A DNA stretch of 64,000 nt, taken from positions 108,872-172,871 of the forward strand of contig NZ_JAPYZZ010000013.1 of the NCBI RefSeq assembly GCF_027460065.1. Reading direction: 5' to 3'. Positions 35,381 to 44,176 of this stretch are shown piece after piece (the first letter of the stretch is position 1; every line of letters starts with the position of its first letter). This DNA is from Martinezella rhizogenes. GTDB lineage: Bacteria > Pseudomonadota > Alphaproteobacteria > Rhizobiales > Rhizobiaceae. The position numbers were made by a program, and so were the translations under genes. Below the pieces are notes generated by a model. The model did not search any database. It was not told where the DNA came from and saw only the letters and a program-made list of their open reading frames with translations.

Positions 35381-36465
35381 GCCTTGCGGTCTTGAGTTCC
35401 ACCGCCGGCGGGGTTGCGGGCGACAGATCCCGTCAGGGGGTCGTCACCCTTGCCGTGCTCGTCGGCATCCTGCTGTTTGCCTGTGGCGTATCACTCGTCA
35501 GCGGTCCCACCGGCGTCGGCATCTCCGAACTCTTTGCCTATCTCACCGGTGGTGCGGATCAACTCGATGCACGCGACAGGGTCATTCTCGAAGCCGTGCG
35601 CCTGCCGCGCACGACGCTCGGCATGCTGATCGGCGCGGGGCTTGGTGTCTCGGGCGCGATGATGCAGGGCCTCTTCCGCAATCCGCTGGCCGATCCGGGC
35701 ATTGTCGGCGTCACCTCGGGCGCCGCGCTGTTTGCGGTTGCGGCCATTTCGCTGGGGGAAGGCGCGCTTGCCACGGTTGCCGTGTTTTTCGGCCCGCATT
35801 TCCTGCCGCTGATGGCATTTTTCGGCGGGCTGCTGAACACCTGGGTCCTTTATCTGATCGCCACCAAGGACGGCGCGACTTCCACCACCACGCTCATTCT
35901 GGCCGGTATCGCGGTTGCCGCGATCAGCGGCGCGCTGACCGGCCTGATGATCTTCGTGGCCGATGATCGCGCATTGCGTGACATCACCTTCTGGTCGCTC
36001 GGTTCGCTGGGTGGGGCAACGCCGGCCAAGGTGCTCGCCACCCTGCCTTTCATCATCGTTGTGCTTGCCATCATTCCCTTCGTTGCCCGAGGGCTGGATG
36101 CGCTGATCCTTGGGGATGCGGCTGCCTTTCACATGGGCATTCCGGTGCAGCGGCTGAAGCGGGTCGTCATTCTGGCCGTTGCCGCCGCCTGCGGGGCGAG
36201 CGTGGCGGCGGCCGGTTCCATCGGTTTCGTCGGCATCGTCGTGCCGCATCTTTTGCGCCTCGCCATTGGCCCGTCGCATCGTTTCCTGCTGCCGGCCTCG
36301 GCGCTGGGCGGCGCGGCACTTCTGCTTCTGGCCGACAGTTTTGCCCGCACGGTGGCCTCGCCGGCAGAACTGCCGATCGGCGTTGTCACGGCGCTCATCG
36401 GCGCGCCGGTCTTCCTCTTCCTGCTGCTTGGCCGCGGCGGGTTTTCCATGCGGAATGCGCCATGA
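35377..36465 (+). CDS. hmuU: Haem ABC importer, permease
   Basis: The 362-residue FecCD-family permease has about ten helices, with RLPRTTLGMLIGAGLGVSGA near the N-terminus, NPLADPGIVGVTSGAALFAV, and the coupling loop DAAAFHMGIPVQRLKR. It forms a homodimeric channel for haem with HmuV. Start is GTG at 35377, overlapping the hmuT stop. The first 30 residues are cytoplasmic and variable. Confidence 0.95.
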   Translation: MSLAVLSSTAGGVAGDRSRQGVVTLAVLVGILLFACGVSLVSGPTGVGISELFAYLTGGADQLDARDRVILEAVRLPRTTLGMLIGAGLGVSGAMMQGLFRNPLADPGIVGVTSGAALFAVAAISLGEGALATVAVFFGPHFLPLMAFFGGLLNTWVLYLIATKDGATSTTTLILAGIAVAAISGALTGLMIFVADDRALRDITFWSLGSLGGATPAKVLATLPFIIVVLAIIPFVARGLDALILGDAAAFHMGIPVQRLKRVVILAVAAACGASVAAAGSIGFVGIVVPHLLRLAIGPSHRFLLPASALGGAALLLLADSFARTVASPAELPIGVVTALIGAPVFLFLLLGRGGFSMRNAP

Positions 36466-37244
36466 TCCGGGCCGAAAACATTACTCTCATCCGCTCCGGC
36501 CGCCGCCTGCTGGAAGATGTCAGCATCGATCTGAAGCCGGGGAAGGTCAATGTCATCATCGGCCCGAATGGCGCGGGCAAATCCACGCTGATGAAGGTTC
36601 TTTCGGGCGAGATGCGGGCTGAAAGCGGTTCGGTGACCTATAATGACGTCGCCCTGCCGCAATTCACGCCGGTGCAGCTTGCGCGCCTGCGTGCGGTGCT
36701 GCCGCAAAATACCCAGCTTGCCTTTCCCTTCACCGCGCTGGAGATCGTGCGCATGGGTGCGGTAGCGCAGGGCTCACGCGCACCGGAAGAACAGGCCCGC
36801 CGGGCGCTTGCCCGGGCCGGGCTGCGTGGCTTCGAGCAGCGATCCTACAATATGCTGTCCGGCGGCGAGCAGCAGCGGGTGCAGTTTGCCCGGGCACTGG
36901 CGCAGGTGCCGAACCCGGTTGAAAATGGGCAGGCACGGGCGCTCTTCCTCGATGAACCGACGGCCAGCCTCGATATCGGCCACCAGATCTCCGTGCTGGA
37001 AACGGCGCGCGATTTTGCAAGCGGCGGCGGGCTGGTGCTCGCCATCCTGCACGATCTCAACCTGGCGGCGGAATTTGCCGATCAACTTATCGTCATGCAT
37101 GGCGGCCGGGTAACGGCGAGCGGCCCTTCGCTGGAAACGATCAGCGATGAGACGATCGCCCGGGTTTATGGCATTGGCGGCGTCGTCGGCCGGCTGCCCG
37201 CGCGGCATATTCCCTATGTGCTGCCGCAATCGCGGCATCGCTAG
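36462..37244 (+). CDS. hmuV: Haem ABC importer, ATP-binding protein
   Basis: The 260-residue ATPase has Walker A GPNGAGKST (about 36-44), signature LSGGEQQRV, Walker B ALFLDEPTASLD and switch histidine ILHDLNLA. The insert QVPNPVENGQARALF before Walker B is typical of HmuV. It energises HmuU. It overlaps hmuU by four bases and ends with a TAG that is itself part of a TAGAGCATTT element. A hairpin (37255-37276) follows directly. Confidence 0.95.
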   Translation: MIRAENITLIRSGRRLLEDVSIDLKPGKVNVIIGPNGAGKSTLMKVLSGEMRAESGSVTYNDVALPQFTPVQLARLRAVLPQNTQLAFPFTALEIVRMGAVAQGSRAPEEQARRALARAGLRGFEQRSYNMLSGGEQQRVQFARALAQVPNPVENGQARALFLDEPTASLDIGHQISVLETARDFASGGGLVLAILHDLNLAAEFADQLIVMHGGRVTASGPSLETISDETIARVYGIGGVVGRLPARHIPYVLPQSRHR

Positions 37245-37254
37245 AGCATTTCCA

Positions 37255-37276
37255 GCCGAAGCGTTTTCGCTTCGGC
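37255..37276. terminator. Hairpin after hmuV, possible terminator
   Basis: GCCGAAGCG pairs with CGCTTCGGC around TTTT. There is no following T-run, so termination is uncertain; it may be part of the TAGAGCATTT repeat family. Confidence 0.45.
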
Positions 37277-37316
37277 GTCGGACAATGCGGCGAAAACAAG
37301 AGGATAGAGCCCCTCT

Positions 37317-37673
37317 TCAGCTTTCCGGCCGTGTGGCGATGAAGAGCGCGGAGCCAAGCATGACGGCGGCGACGATTGTCGCCCGCAGCGGCGGCGGCTC
37401 GCTCAGAAACCAGAAGGCGGCATAACTCACCGTCATGGCCGAAAGTGCCGCGATCTTGGCCTTTCGTGCAATTGCGCCACGCTCGCGCCAGCGGCGAAGC
37501 GAGGGACCGAACCTCGGATGGGCAAGAAGCCATGCCTCGAGTTTCGGGGAGGAGCGGGAAAAACACCAGAGCGCCAGAAGCAGAAAGGGCGTGGTGGGCA
37601 AAACGGGAAGAAACGCGCCGACAATGCCGGTCGCGACCATCAGCCAGCCAAGACAGAGGTATAAAAGGCGCAT
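37317..37673 (-). CDS. DUF454 (YbaN-family) inner-membrane protein
   Basis: The 118-residue protein has three or four membrane helices and the family hallmark LPVLPTTPFLLLALWCFSRSSP. Function is unknown. It is convergent with hmuV, and DUF454 genes often neighbour haem or iron genes in proteobacteria (general knowledge), so a link with haem uptake is possible. ATG at 37673 was chosen; TTG at 37679 would add two residues. Confidence 0.85.
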   Translation of the reverse strand: MRLLYLCLGWLMVATGIVGAFLPVLPTTPFLLLALWCFSRSSPKLEAWLLAHPRFGPSLRRWRERGAIARKAKIAALSAMTVSYAAFWFLSEPPPLRATIVAAVMLGSALFIATRPES

Positions 37674-37924
37674 GTCCAAGCCGGTATCATGAGTTCAGCA
37701 CTCAGGATAGAGTGCAGGCGCCAAATCGATGCGGTCCCGTTGCCGCAGGTCAGGCCGCAGCGGAAAAATCGGGGGTTTTCGCCATCACATTTGCCGTGAT
37801 CGGGCCGTTACGCTTTGTCGCCGGGTGCCTTTAGGGTTGAAAGCGCGGCGCACTGTCTTTATCCCCTTGGGCCGCGATGCCCGGAGCATAACCGGGCCGT
37901 CAACAGGAAGAAGAAGGAAACACC

Positions 37925-38320
37925 ATGGCCAAGCTGATCCACTCGATGGTCCGGGTGCTGGACGAAAAGCGTTCGGTGGAATTTTACAAACAGGCTTTCG
38001 GGCTTGAGATCGCGGAACGCGCCGAGTTCGAGAATTTCACGCTGATCTATCTCAGCAATGCCGAGGGCGATTTCGAGCTGGAACTGACCGTCAACCGGGG
38101 TCGCGAAGTGCCCTATGCGCTGGGTGACGGTTATGGCCATCTCGCCGTCAGTGTTGCTGACGTGGACGCCGAACATCAGCGTTTCATCGAGATCGGGCTT
38201 TCTCCCGGCAAGATGATCGAAGCCGATTATAAGGGCCAGCCTTTCGCAAAATACTTTTTCATCTGCGATCCGGATGGTTACAAGATCGAAGTGCTGCAGC
38301 GCGGCAACCGGTTTAAATAA
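37925..38320 (+). CDS. gloA: Lactoylglutathione lyase (glyoxalase I)
   Basis: The 131-residue VOC-fold enzyme isomerises the methylglyoxal-glutathione adduct to lactoylglutathione. All four metal ligands of E. coli GloA have counterparts: His6, Glu53, His72 and Glu122. Typical segments are ELELTVN, GYGHLAVSV and CDPDGYKIEV. Length is normal. GAAGAAGGA precedes the ATG. ung follows 18 bp later and is probably co-transcribed. Confidence 0.93.
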   Translation: MAKLIHSMVRVLDEKRSVEFYKQAFGLEIAERAEFENFTLIYLSNAEGDFELELTVNRGREVPYALGDGYGHLAVSVADVDAEHQRFIEIGLSPGKMIEADYKGQPFAKYFFICDPDGYKIEVLQRGNRFK

Positions 38321-38338
38321 GCTCTGATGGAGGCGGGC

Positions 38339-39052
38339 ATGGCAGAGGCAGGCGTCAAACTCGAAGACAGCTGGAAGCACGTTCTCTCAGGCGAATTCGC
38401 CAGCCCCTATATGCAGAAGCTGAAAGAGTTCCTGCTTGCCGAAAAGACCGCCGGCAAGCGTATCTTTCCGAAGGGCGCGGAATATTTCCGCGCTCTCGAT
38501 CTCACGCCGCTCGATGAGGTCAAGGTCGTCATTCTGGGACAGGATCCCTATCATGGGCTTGGCCAGGCACATGGGCTCTGCTTTTCCGTGCAGCCCGGGG
38601 TGCGCATTCCGCCCTCGCTCGTCAATATCTACAAGGAATTGCAGAGCGATCTGGGCATTCGCCCGGTCAAGCACGGTTTTCTGGAAAGCTGGGCGAAACA
38701 GGGCGTGCTGCTGCTCAACAGCGTCCTGACGGTGGAAGAGGCCCGCGCCGCCTCGCATCAGGGGCAGGGCTGGGAAAAATTCACCGATGCGGTCATCCGC
38801 GCTGTCAACGACGAGTGCGACCACGTCGTCTTCCTGCTCTGGGGTTCCTATGCCCAGAAGAAGGCGGCCTTCGTGGACCAGCGCAAGCACCTCGTGCTGC
38901 GCTCGCCACACCCTTCGCCGCTTTCGGCCCATAACGGCTTTTTCGGCAACGGCCATTTTTCCAAGGCCAACGCTTTCCTCGTTTCGCATGGCCGCGATCC
39001 GATCGACTGGCAATTGCCTGAGCTGGCGGAAAGCGACAAAAACCTTCTTTAA
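38339..39052 (+). CDS. ung: Uracil-DNA glycosylase (family 1)
   Basis: The 237-residue enzyme removes uracil from DNA. The catalytic loop [18 protein letters not shown] (Asp as general base), the [10 protein letters not shown] motif and the minor-groove [11 protein letters not shown] motif with the active histidine are all present. ATG at 38339 was chosen because GGAGG lies five bases upstream; ATG 38327 is also in frame. It is second in a unit with gloA. Confidence 0.96.
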   Translation: MAEAGVKLEDSWKHVLSGEFASPYMQKLKEFLLAEKTAGKRIFPKGAEYFRALDLTPLDEVKVVILGQDPYHGLGQAHGLCFSVQPGVRIPPSLVNIYKELQSDLGIRPVKHGFLESWAKQGVLLLNSVLTVEEARAASHQGQGWEKFTDAVIRAVNDECDHVVFLLWGSYAQKKAAFVDQRKHLVLRSPHPSPLSAHNGFFGNGHFSKANAFLVSHGRDPIDWQLPELAESDKNLL

Positions 39053-39122
39053 TCACTCATAAATACCTTTGCGCTTTGCCAGTCCCGGGGTTAAAGATAA
39101 CCGGACTACAAAGTGAAGGATT

Positions 39123-40199
39123 ATGCCCGTGTCTCTCCTGTCTGCAGAAACCTCAGTTTCGCTGCCCGACCCGCTGTCGATCGTTAAAGCTTTCGAGGAT
39201 CATTTCTCCGAGCATATGGAGATGGAGCGCGACGGATCGACGGTGCGGTTCAAGACGGAATATGGCCATGGCAGCTTCAGCGCCGAGGGTGGCCGTTTCG
39301 CCGCGCGGGTGAACTGCGTTTCCGAACATATATTGACGTCGGTCAAGGCCATGGTGGCCGAGCATATTGCGGAGTTTTCCGGCGAGACGGGGCTCGATTT
39401 CCGCTGGAGCGGCCACGGCGCCGAGCAACGTGAGCTGCCCAATCTTTTCCGCGGCAAGGTCGCGCGTGCCTATAATCTCACACCGCATATGCGCCGGCTG
39501 GTCGTGTCAGTCGAAAGCGGCATCGACAGGCTGCTGACCGGCGGCATGCATGTGCGACTGCTTTTGGTGCCGGATCAGGCCCGCGCGCCGGTCTGGCCTC
39601 ATCTCGCCCCCACCGGCGCGATCATCTGGCCGGAGGGTGACGATCTTCTGACAAGGCGAGTCTACACCATCCGTTCCGGCGATGTCGGTCGTGGCGAAGT
39701 CGATATCGATTTCGTCATGCATGAGGGTGACCATATGCCGGGTGCCACTTTCGGTGCGACGGCAAAGCCGGGCGATGTCGTCGGCATCATCGGCCCGAGC
39801 GGTGTCTGCCCGGAAGCCGAGCGTTATGTCTTTGCCGGGGACGAGACAGCGCTGCCGGTGATGCTGCGCATGGCGGCCGAAATGCCTGCCGGCAAGACGC
39901 TCAGCGTCTATGTCGAAATCGACAACGAGGCAGAGCGACAGGAAGTGGTCTGCGCGGCCGATGTCGAATGGACATGGCTTTATCGTCGCGGCAAGCCTGC
40001 CGGGACCTCCGGCCTCATCGAAAAGGCGCTGCGCGAGCATGCGTGGAGTGCAGACCACGACGGTCTGCATGTCTTTGCCGCCTGCGAAAAATCCGAGGCG
40101 AGAGCGGTAAAATCCTTCCTGACCGACGAAGTCGGCTTCCCGAAGGCGTCCCTGCGTGCCGTGGGTTACTGGACCATGGGCGCTGCCGACGACCACTAG
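39123..40199 (+). CDS. Siderophore-interacting protein (ViuB/SIP family) with N-terminal DUF2218 domain
   Basis: The 358-residue protein has an N-terminal DUF2218 domain (about 15-95) fused to a siderophore-interacting flavoreductase (about 108-355). The FAD-binding motif RRVYTIRSG and the C-terminal SIP segment WTWLYRRGKPAG and VFAACEKSEARAVKSFL are visible. Such enzymes reduce ferric siderophores in the cytosol to release iron. It fits the siderophore importer at 19298-23117 functionally, though about 16 kb away. ATG 39123 has AAGGA upstream. It is a single gene. Confidence 0.9.
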   Translation: MPVSLLSAETSVSLPDPLSIVKAFEDHFSEHMEMERDGSTVRFKTEYGHGSFSAEGGRFAARVNCVSEHILTSVKAMVAEHIAEFSGETGLDFRWSGHGAEQRELPNLFRGKVARAYNLTPHMRRLVVSVESGIDRLLTGGMHVRLLLVPDQARAPVWPHLAPTGAIIWPEGDDLLTRRVYTIRSGDVGRGEVDIDFVMHEGDHMPGATFGATAKPGDVVGIIGPSGVCPEAERYVFAGDETALPVMLRMAAEMPAGKTLSVYVEIDNEAERQEVVCAADVEWTWLYRRGKPAGTSGLIEKALREHAWSADHDGLHVFAACEKSEARAVKSFLTDEVGFPKASLRAVGYWTMGAADDH

Positions 40200-40233
40200 G
40201 ATGGTCTGCGCGACTGGTTGAACAGTCGATTTT

Positions 40234-40256
40234 ATTGTTCACTGATCGGGAACAAT
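40234..40256. promoter_or_regulatory. Operator-like inverted repeat upstream of the MhqO-like gene
   Basis: ATTGTTC and GAACAAT are exact inverses nine bases apart. A further GAACA at 40219 extends the pattern. It lies about 105 bp before the dioxygenase start, suggesting a repressor site. Confidence 0.4.
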
Positions 40257-40362
40257 CCGTTCCTGTCGTCCACTCTATACCTCTCGCGGCTCTTACCCCA
40301 TCTTAACGCCATGAACAGGGCAGGCCCGATTGCGAGGCCTGCCGGCGAAAAGGGGTTTAATC

Positions 40363-41307
40363 ATGCTCAACCAGATCAAGGGCTTGCACCACGTCACGTC
40401 GATGGCGGCGAGCGCGCGCCAGAACAACGGCTTTTTCACGGATACGCTCGGCTTGCGCCGGGTGAAGAAAACGGTGAATTTCGACGCGCCTGATGTCTAT
40501 CATCTCTATTATGGCGATGAGGTCGGCACGCCCGGCTCCGTCATGACCTATTTTCCGTTCCCGCATATTGCCCAAGGCCGCCCCGGCACCGGGGAGGTGG
40601 GGACGACGCTGTTTTCCGTTCCGGAGGGATCACTCGGCTACTGGCAGGACCGCCTTTCCAGGGCCGGCGTCGATGGCCTGAAGTCGGACGAAGCTTTCGG
40701 CAACAAGCGCCTGCATTTCGCCGGCCCGGACGGCGACGGTTTTGCGCTGGTTGAGGTCAGGGACGACAATCGCGCGCAATGGACCGGCAATGGCGTCGGT
40801 GAAGATCAGGCGATCCATGGTTTTCAGGGCGCTTCGCTGCGGCTTCGCGACGAAGGCGCGACCGCCGAACTCTTGAAATTCATGGGATATCAGGAAGTGG
40901 ACCGTCAGGACGGCGTGCTGCGTCTCGGTATGCCCGGCGGTAACGGTGCCGATGTCATCGATATCGAAACCATGCCGAATATATCAGGTGCAAGGCTGGG
41001 TGCCGGTTCCGTGCACCACATCGCTTTTGCGGTCGAAAACCGTGAAAAGCAGTTGGAAGTGCGCAAGGCGCTGATGGATACGGGTTACCAGGTGACGCCG
41101 GTCATCGACCGCGATTATTTCTGGGCGATCTATTTCCGCACGCCCGGCGGCGTGCTGTTCGAGGTGGCCACCAACGAGCCCGGTTTCGACCGCGACGAAG
41201 ATACCGCCCATCTCGGCGAGGCGCTGAAACTGCCAAGCCAGCACGCGCATCTGCGTGCCGCGCTGGAAAAGCAGTTGGAGCCGCTTGGGGATGAGAAGAC
41301 GGTTTAA
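40363..41307 (+). CDS. Ring-cleaving dioxygenase, VOC family (MhqO-like)
   Basis: The 314-residue protein holds two vicinal-oxygen-chelate modules. Metal-site candidates are in GLHHVTS (His9/10), SVHHIAFAV (second module) and VLFEVATNEPG (Glu). This is the extradiol dioxygenase group that contains Bacillus MhqO, which acts on hydroquinones. An esterase of the MhqD type follows 256 bp later across a repeat, matching the mhqOD pairing. ATG at 40363 begins at the first beta strand. Substrate assignment is by similarity only. Confidence 0.87.
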   Translation: MLNQIKGLHHVTSMAASARQNNGFFTDTLGLRRVKKTVNFDAPDVYHLYYGDEVGTPGSVMTYFPFPHIAQGRPGTGEVGTTLFSVPEGSLGYWQDRLSRAGVDGLKSDEAFGNKRLHFAGPDGDGFALVEVRDDNRAQWTGNGVGEDQAIHGFQGASLRLRDEGATAELLKFMGYQEVDRQDGVLRLGMPGGNGADVIDIETMPNISGARLGAGSVHHIAFAVENREKQLEVRKALMDTGYQVTPVIDRDYFWAIYFRTPGGVLFEVATNEPGFDRDEDTAHLGEALKLPSQHAHLRAALEKQLEPLGDEKTV

Positions 41308-41343
41308 TCCCTCGATAACGTTTGGCAGGACGTTGCCACGTAT

Positions 41344-41467
41344 TTCTTCTCCCCGTTCGGGGAGAAGGTGGCCCGAAGGGTCGGATGAGGGGGCAAGCTC
41401 TCCGTATATCTCGACCCTTGCCCCCTCATCCCGCTGCCGCGGACTTCTCCCCGGCGGGGAGAAGAAA
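41344..41467. repeat. RIME-like palindromic repeat, family B (copy 1)
   Basis: Outer hairpins CTTCTCCCC/GGGGAGAAG at both ends and inner inverted arms GATGAGGGGGCAAG and CTTGCCCCCTCATC make a nested palindrome. Other copies are at 55545-55670 and 61788-61914. It lies between the mhqO- and mhqD-like genes. Confidence 0.9.
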
Positions 41468-41563
41468 CAAGCCGTGCCCGCTCGCTCCATATGACTGCTC
41501 TGCTTGGCCGAAGAGACCTTGCGGATACCGCTGAACCTTCTTCCTTCCAGAAAGGATACTCCC

Positions 41564-42178
41564 ATGACCAAGGATAGCTATTTCCACAAATCCCGCGCCG
41601 GCGCTGCGGGCGCCCCGCTTTTCGTTCTGCTGCACGGCACCGGCGGCGATGAGAACCAGTTCTTCGATTTCGGCGCGCGTCTTTTGCCGCAGGCCACCAT
41701 CATCTCGCCGGTCGGCGATGTGTCCGAACATGGTGCGGCGCGGTTCTTCCGGCGCACGGGCGAAGGCGTTTACGACATGGCCGACCTTCAGCGGGCAACC
41801 GGCAAGATGGCGGATTTCGTCACGGCGAACCGGGAGCATTATCAGGCCGGGCCGGTCATCGGTCTCGGTTTTTCCAACGGCGCGAATATTCTCGCCAATG
41901 TGCTGATCGAGCAGCCGGAGCTTTTCGATGCGGCGGTGCTGATGCATCCGCTCATCCCGTTCCAGCCGAAGATTTCTCCGGCGAAACCCACGCGCCGCGT
42001 GCTCGTCACGGCCGGCGAGCGCGACCCGATCTGCCCGGTGCCGCTGACCAAGGCGCTGGCGGAGAGCCTGAAAGCGCAGGGCGGCACGGTGGAAACCGTG
42101 TGGCACCCGGGCGGACATGAAATCCGCTCCAGCGAGATCGATGCGGTCAGGGGTTTTCTGGCGGGCTATGTGGAGTAG
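41564..42178 (+). CDS. Carboxylesterase/phospholipase, alpha/beta hydrolase (MhqD-like)
   Basis: The 204-residue hydrolase has the oxyanion segment LLHGTGGDE, the nucleophile elbow GLGFSNGAN (Ser), the acid in AGERDPICP and the final histidine in HPGGHEI. These match the MhqD/YfhT-like group found with hydroquinone dioxygenases. Together with the upstream gene it forms a probable quinone-detoxification pair. ATG at 41564 has AAAGGA upstream; the longer frame runs into the repeat. Confidence 0.87.
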   Translation: MTKDSYFHKSRAGAAGAPLFVLLHGTGGDENQFFDFGARLLPQATIISPVGDVSEHGAARFFRRTGEGVYDMADLQRATGKMADFVTANREHYQAGPVIGLGFSNGANILANVLIEQPELFDAAVLMHPLIPFQPKISPAKPTRRVLVTAGERDPICPVPLTKALAESLKAQGGTVETVWHPGGHEIRSSEIDAVRGFLAGYVE

Positions 42179-42185
42179 GTGACCA

Positions 42186-42285
42186 CCTCCATCATGCCGG
42201 ACTTGATCCGGCATCCAGCCACGGCGCGTCTTCGCCGTGAAAGGAGTCTTTCGCGATCAGGGACTTGATCGTGCTGGACCCCCGC
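42186..42285. repeat. Palindromic intergenic element, family C
   Basis: GCCGGA-CTTGA-TCCGGC and a second hairpin GATCAGGGACTTGATC lie within 100 bp between convergent genes. The core resembles a repeat widespread in alphaproteobacteria. Only one copy is seen in the window. Confidence 0.55.
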
Positions 42286-42286
42286 C

Positions 42287-42871
42287 TCAGCGATATCCGC
42301 ATTGCTGCAGCTGTGCCTCGTAACGTAGCGCCATGTTGGCGGAGCGGCGGGCCGCCTTCTGGACGGCGGAATTGTTGCGCCAGCTGCCTTTCGCATAACC
42401 GGCATGGCCGGAATAATAAGCGAGGTAGAGATTATACGGGTCGTTCAGCGCAATGCCGTTTTCGCGCCGGCTCTTGGCGTGGTACCAGCCGACGAAATGG
42501 ATGGCATCGGTGAAATCGGTGCGGCTTGCCGACCAGCGGCCGGTTTCGCGCTGGTAAACACTCCATGTGCCGTCAAGCGCCTGCGCATATCCGTAAGCGG
42601 TGGACTGGCGTTTCCAGGGAATGAAACCGAGAAGCTTGGTCCGGGGCGGCCGCGCATAGGGGCGGAAGGCGGATTCAGTGTAGATCGTCGCCATCATGAC
42701 CGGCACGGGCACGCCGAATTCCCGCTCGGCCGCTTTCGCGTCGCGCCGCCAGTTGTTGAAGATGCCGTTGCGCTGCTCGAAAATCGCACAGGCATTGGTG
42801 ACCTGTGACGGTGCGGTGGCACAGCCTGCCAGGACGAGCATCAGGAAAACAACGGCAGATACGCCACGCAT
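42287..42871 (-). CDS. SLT-domain lipoprotein (putative lytic transglycosylase)
   Basis: The 194-residue protein has a lipoprotein signal with lipobox LAGC (Cys16). The body has the lysozyme-like SLT pattern: MATIYTESAFRPYA holds the presumed catalytic glutamate, STAYGYAQALDGTW follows, and NPYNLYLAYYSGHAGY marks the end of the fold. It probably cleaves peptidoglycan from the membrane surface. ATG at 42871 has AGGG eight bases upstream; the longer frame adds no signal. Confidence 0.85.
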   Translation of the reverse strand: MRGVSAVVFLMLVLAGCATAPSQVTNACAIFEQRNGIFNNWRRDAKAAEREFGVPVPVMMATIYTESAFRPYARPPRTKLLGFIPWKRQSTAYGYAQALDGTWSVYQRETGRWSASRTDFTDAIHFVGWYHAKSRRENGIALNDPYNLYLAYYSGHAGYAKGSWRNNSAVQKAARRSANMALRYEAQLQQCGYR

Positions 42872-43549
42872 AACGGAACCCTTTCGTTCCGCTATTCTTA
42901 AATTGCTAACCATTAACGTCGGGTTTTAAGACAAGGTTAATTCAAATGCCTGACATCGGGCGGCCGTTAACCCCATGAAAATTCCTGTGTCCGGGATGGG
43001 GCGAAACCATGCGCCACGCGTCCCTTTCTCACCCTTTTTGGAATTTGTTTATGCCCGTGCGTCCCCGCTGCCGCCGGGTGCGGTAGACTCCTCTCCATCC
43101 CGGTCATCGAGCGTGCGCGCGGCGCAAGGTGGGCGGGGCAGGCGGCCGAGATCGGGGAATTTCCCAATGTCACGGTTGAGGCGGCCGGCATGTGTCCATC
43201 CTCCAAACAGGAACCGGTTTGGCGGGTGTGTCACAGGCTGAAATGTCGGAGCCGGGGCCGCATCGTCTGCAAAACCCTGCACTACCACCTTATACCCCCG
43301 CAGCGATGCGGCCCATCATCGTTTCCAACGTTGCCCGGAATCCGTGGCGACGGTGCTCGCGCATATTCGAGAAAAAGCATCCGCTGTTCAAAAATGAAAA
43401 CCGATAAAATTGTAGCAATCGGCTTAAAGCGGCTGAAAACAGTGGTGTGCCATTGTGGGATCACAGACAGGGAGTGGCCTTAAAAAGAGGCGCTCCGCAA
43501 AACGAAATCGAGACCGGCACAAGCCGGCGGATCGCAAACGGGGTATGAA
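42872..43549. other. 678-bp intergenic region without a supported gene
   Basis: Between the SLT lipoprotein and the BTLCP-like gene I see no convincing coding region. It holds a small inverted repeat CCAAAC/GGTTTGG (about 43204-43223) and a GC-rich stretch (43050-43200) that could fold. A short minus-strand frame from 43191 with GGAGG before its ATG has protein-unlike composition. It could hold a non-coding RNA; I recognise none of the standard ones. Confidence 0.4.
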
Positions 43550-44083
43550 ATGCTGAAGAAGATTATTGCTGCCGCCATCTGCGGAATTGCCATTGCTTCC
43601 ATGTCCACCCATGCCGATGCGGCGGGCGCTGCCGGTTTTGCCCGTGGATTTGCCGCCGTCGAGAAGTCCGCCGTGACTGCCGTCGGTATTTCCGCACCCG
43701 GTGGTTTTGATGGCTGCGTTCTTGCCGCGGGCCAATGCGTGTCCACCATCGCCGCGCCGTTGACCGGCGAGCGCCGTGAGGAACTGCTGCGCGTTAACCG
43801 CGATGTGAACGCCACCATGGGCGCGCTCGATGATTATGTCTCCGGTTTTGCAACCGATCTTCCGGCACAGCCATCGTCAAGCCTTGGGGATTGCGGTGAC
43901 TGCGCCGCGATCAAGCGCACGGCCCTTGCCGGTGCCGGTTGGTCTTCCAACGCGCTGCGGCTTGCCTTTGCACTCAAGGATGACGGATCGCTCGAAAAAG
44001 TGCTTGTTGTTACCACCGACAAGGGCGATATCGTCCTTGGCAATGCAACCTTTTCTCCGGCCAGCCGCGAAACTGCGCTCTGA
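43550..44083 (+). CDS. BTLCP-family (transglutaminase-like cysteine peptidase) protein, probably inactive
   Basis: The 177-residue protein has a signal peptide (to about 25, STHADAAGAAG) and the core of the bacterial transglutaminase-like cysteine proteinase family (DUF920): VNRDVNATMGALDDY, then GDCGDCAAIKRTALAGAGW with the nucleophile cysteine, and TTDKGDIVLGN at the end. The usual His-Ala-Val-Leu segment reads LEKVLVV, so the catalytic histidine is missing. Catalysis is therefore doubtful. It stands alone with 680 bp of non-coding DNA upstream. Confidence 0.75.
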   Translation: MLKKIIAAAICGIAIASMSTHADAAGAAGFARGFAAVEKSAVTAVGISAPGGFDGCVLAAGQCVSTIAAPLTGERREELLRVNRDVNATMGALDDYVSGFATDLPAQPSSSLGDCGDCAAIKRTALAGAGWSSNALRLAFALKDDGSLEKVLVVTTDKGDIVLGNATFSPASRETAL

Positions 44084-44176
44084 CCTTTCCCTTCGGGCAC
44101 CGGACGAGATTTTCGATCCGATGCCCCACTCGTTCATGCCTGCCAGACTACGCCGGTTTTTCTGATCCTCGTTGGT

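Noticed and set aside
42967..43206. Minus-strand 74-79 codon frame with GGAGG before an ATG
   Set aside because: The ribosome site looks good, but the product is a Pro/Ser/Arg/His mixture without structure-like pattern, and codon use is unlike the neighbours.
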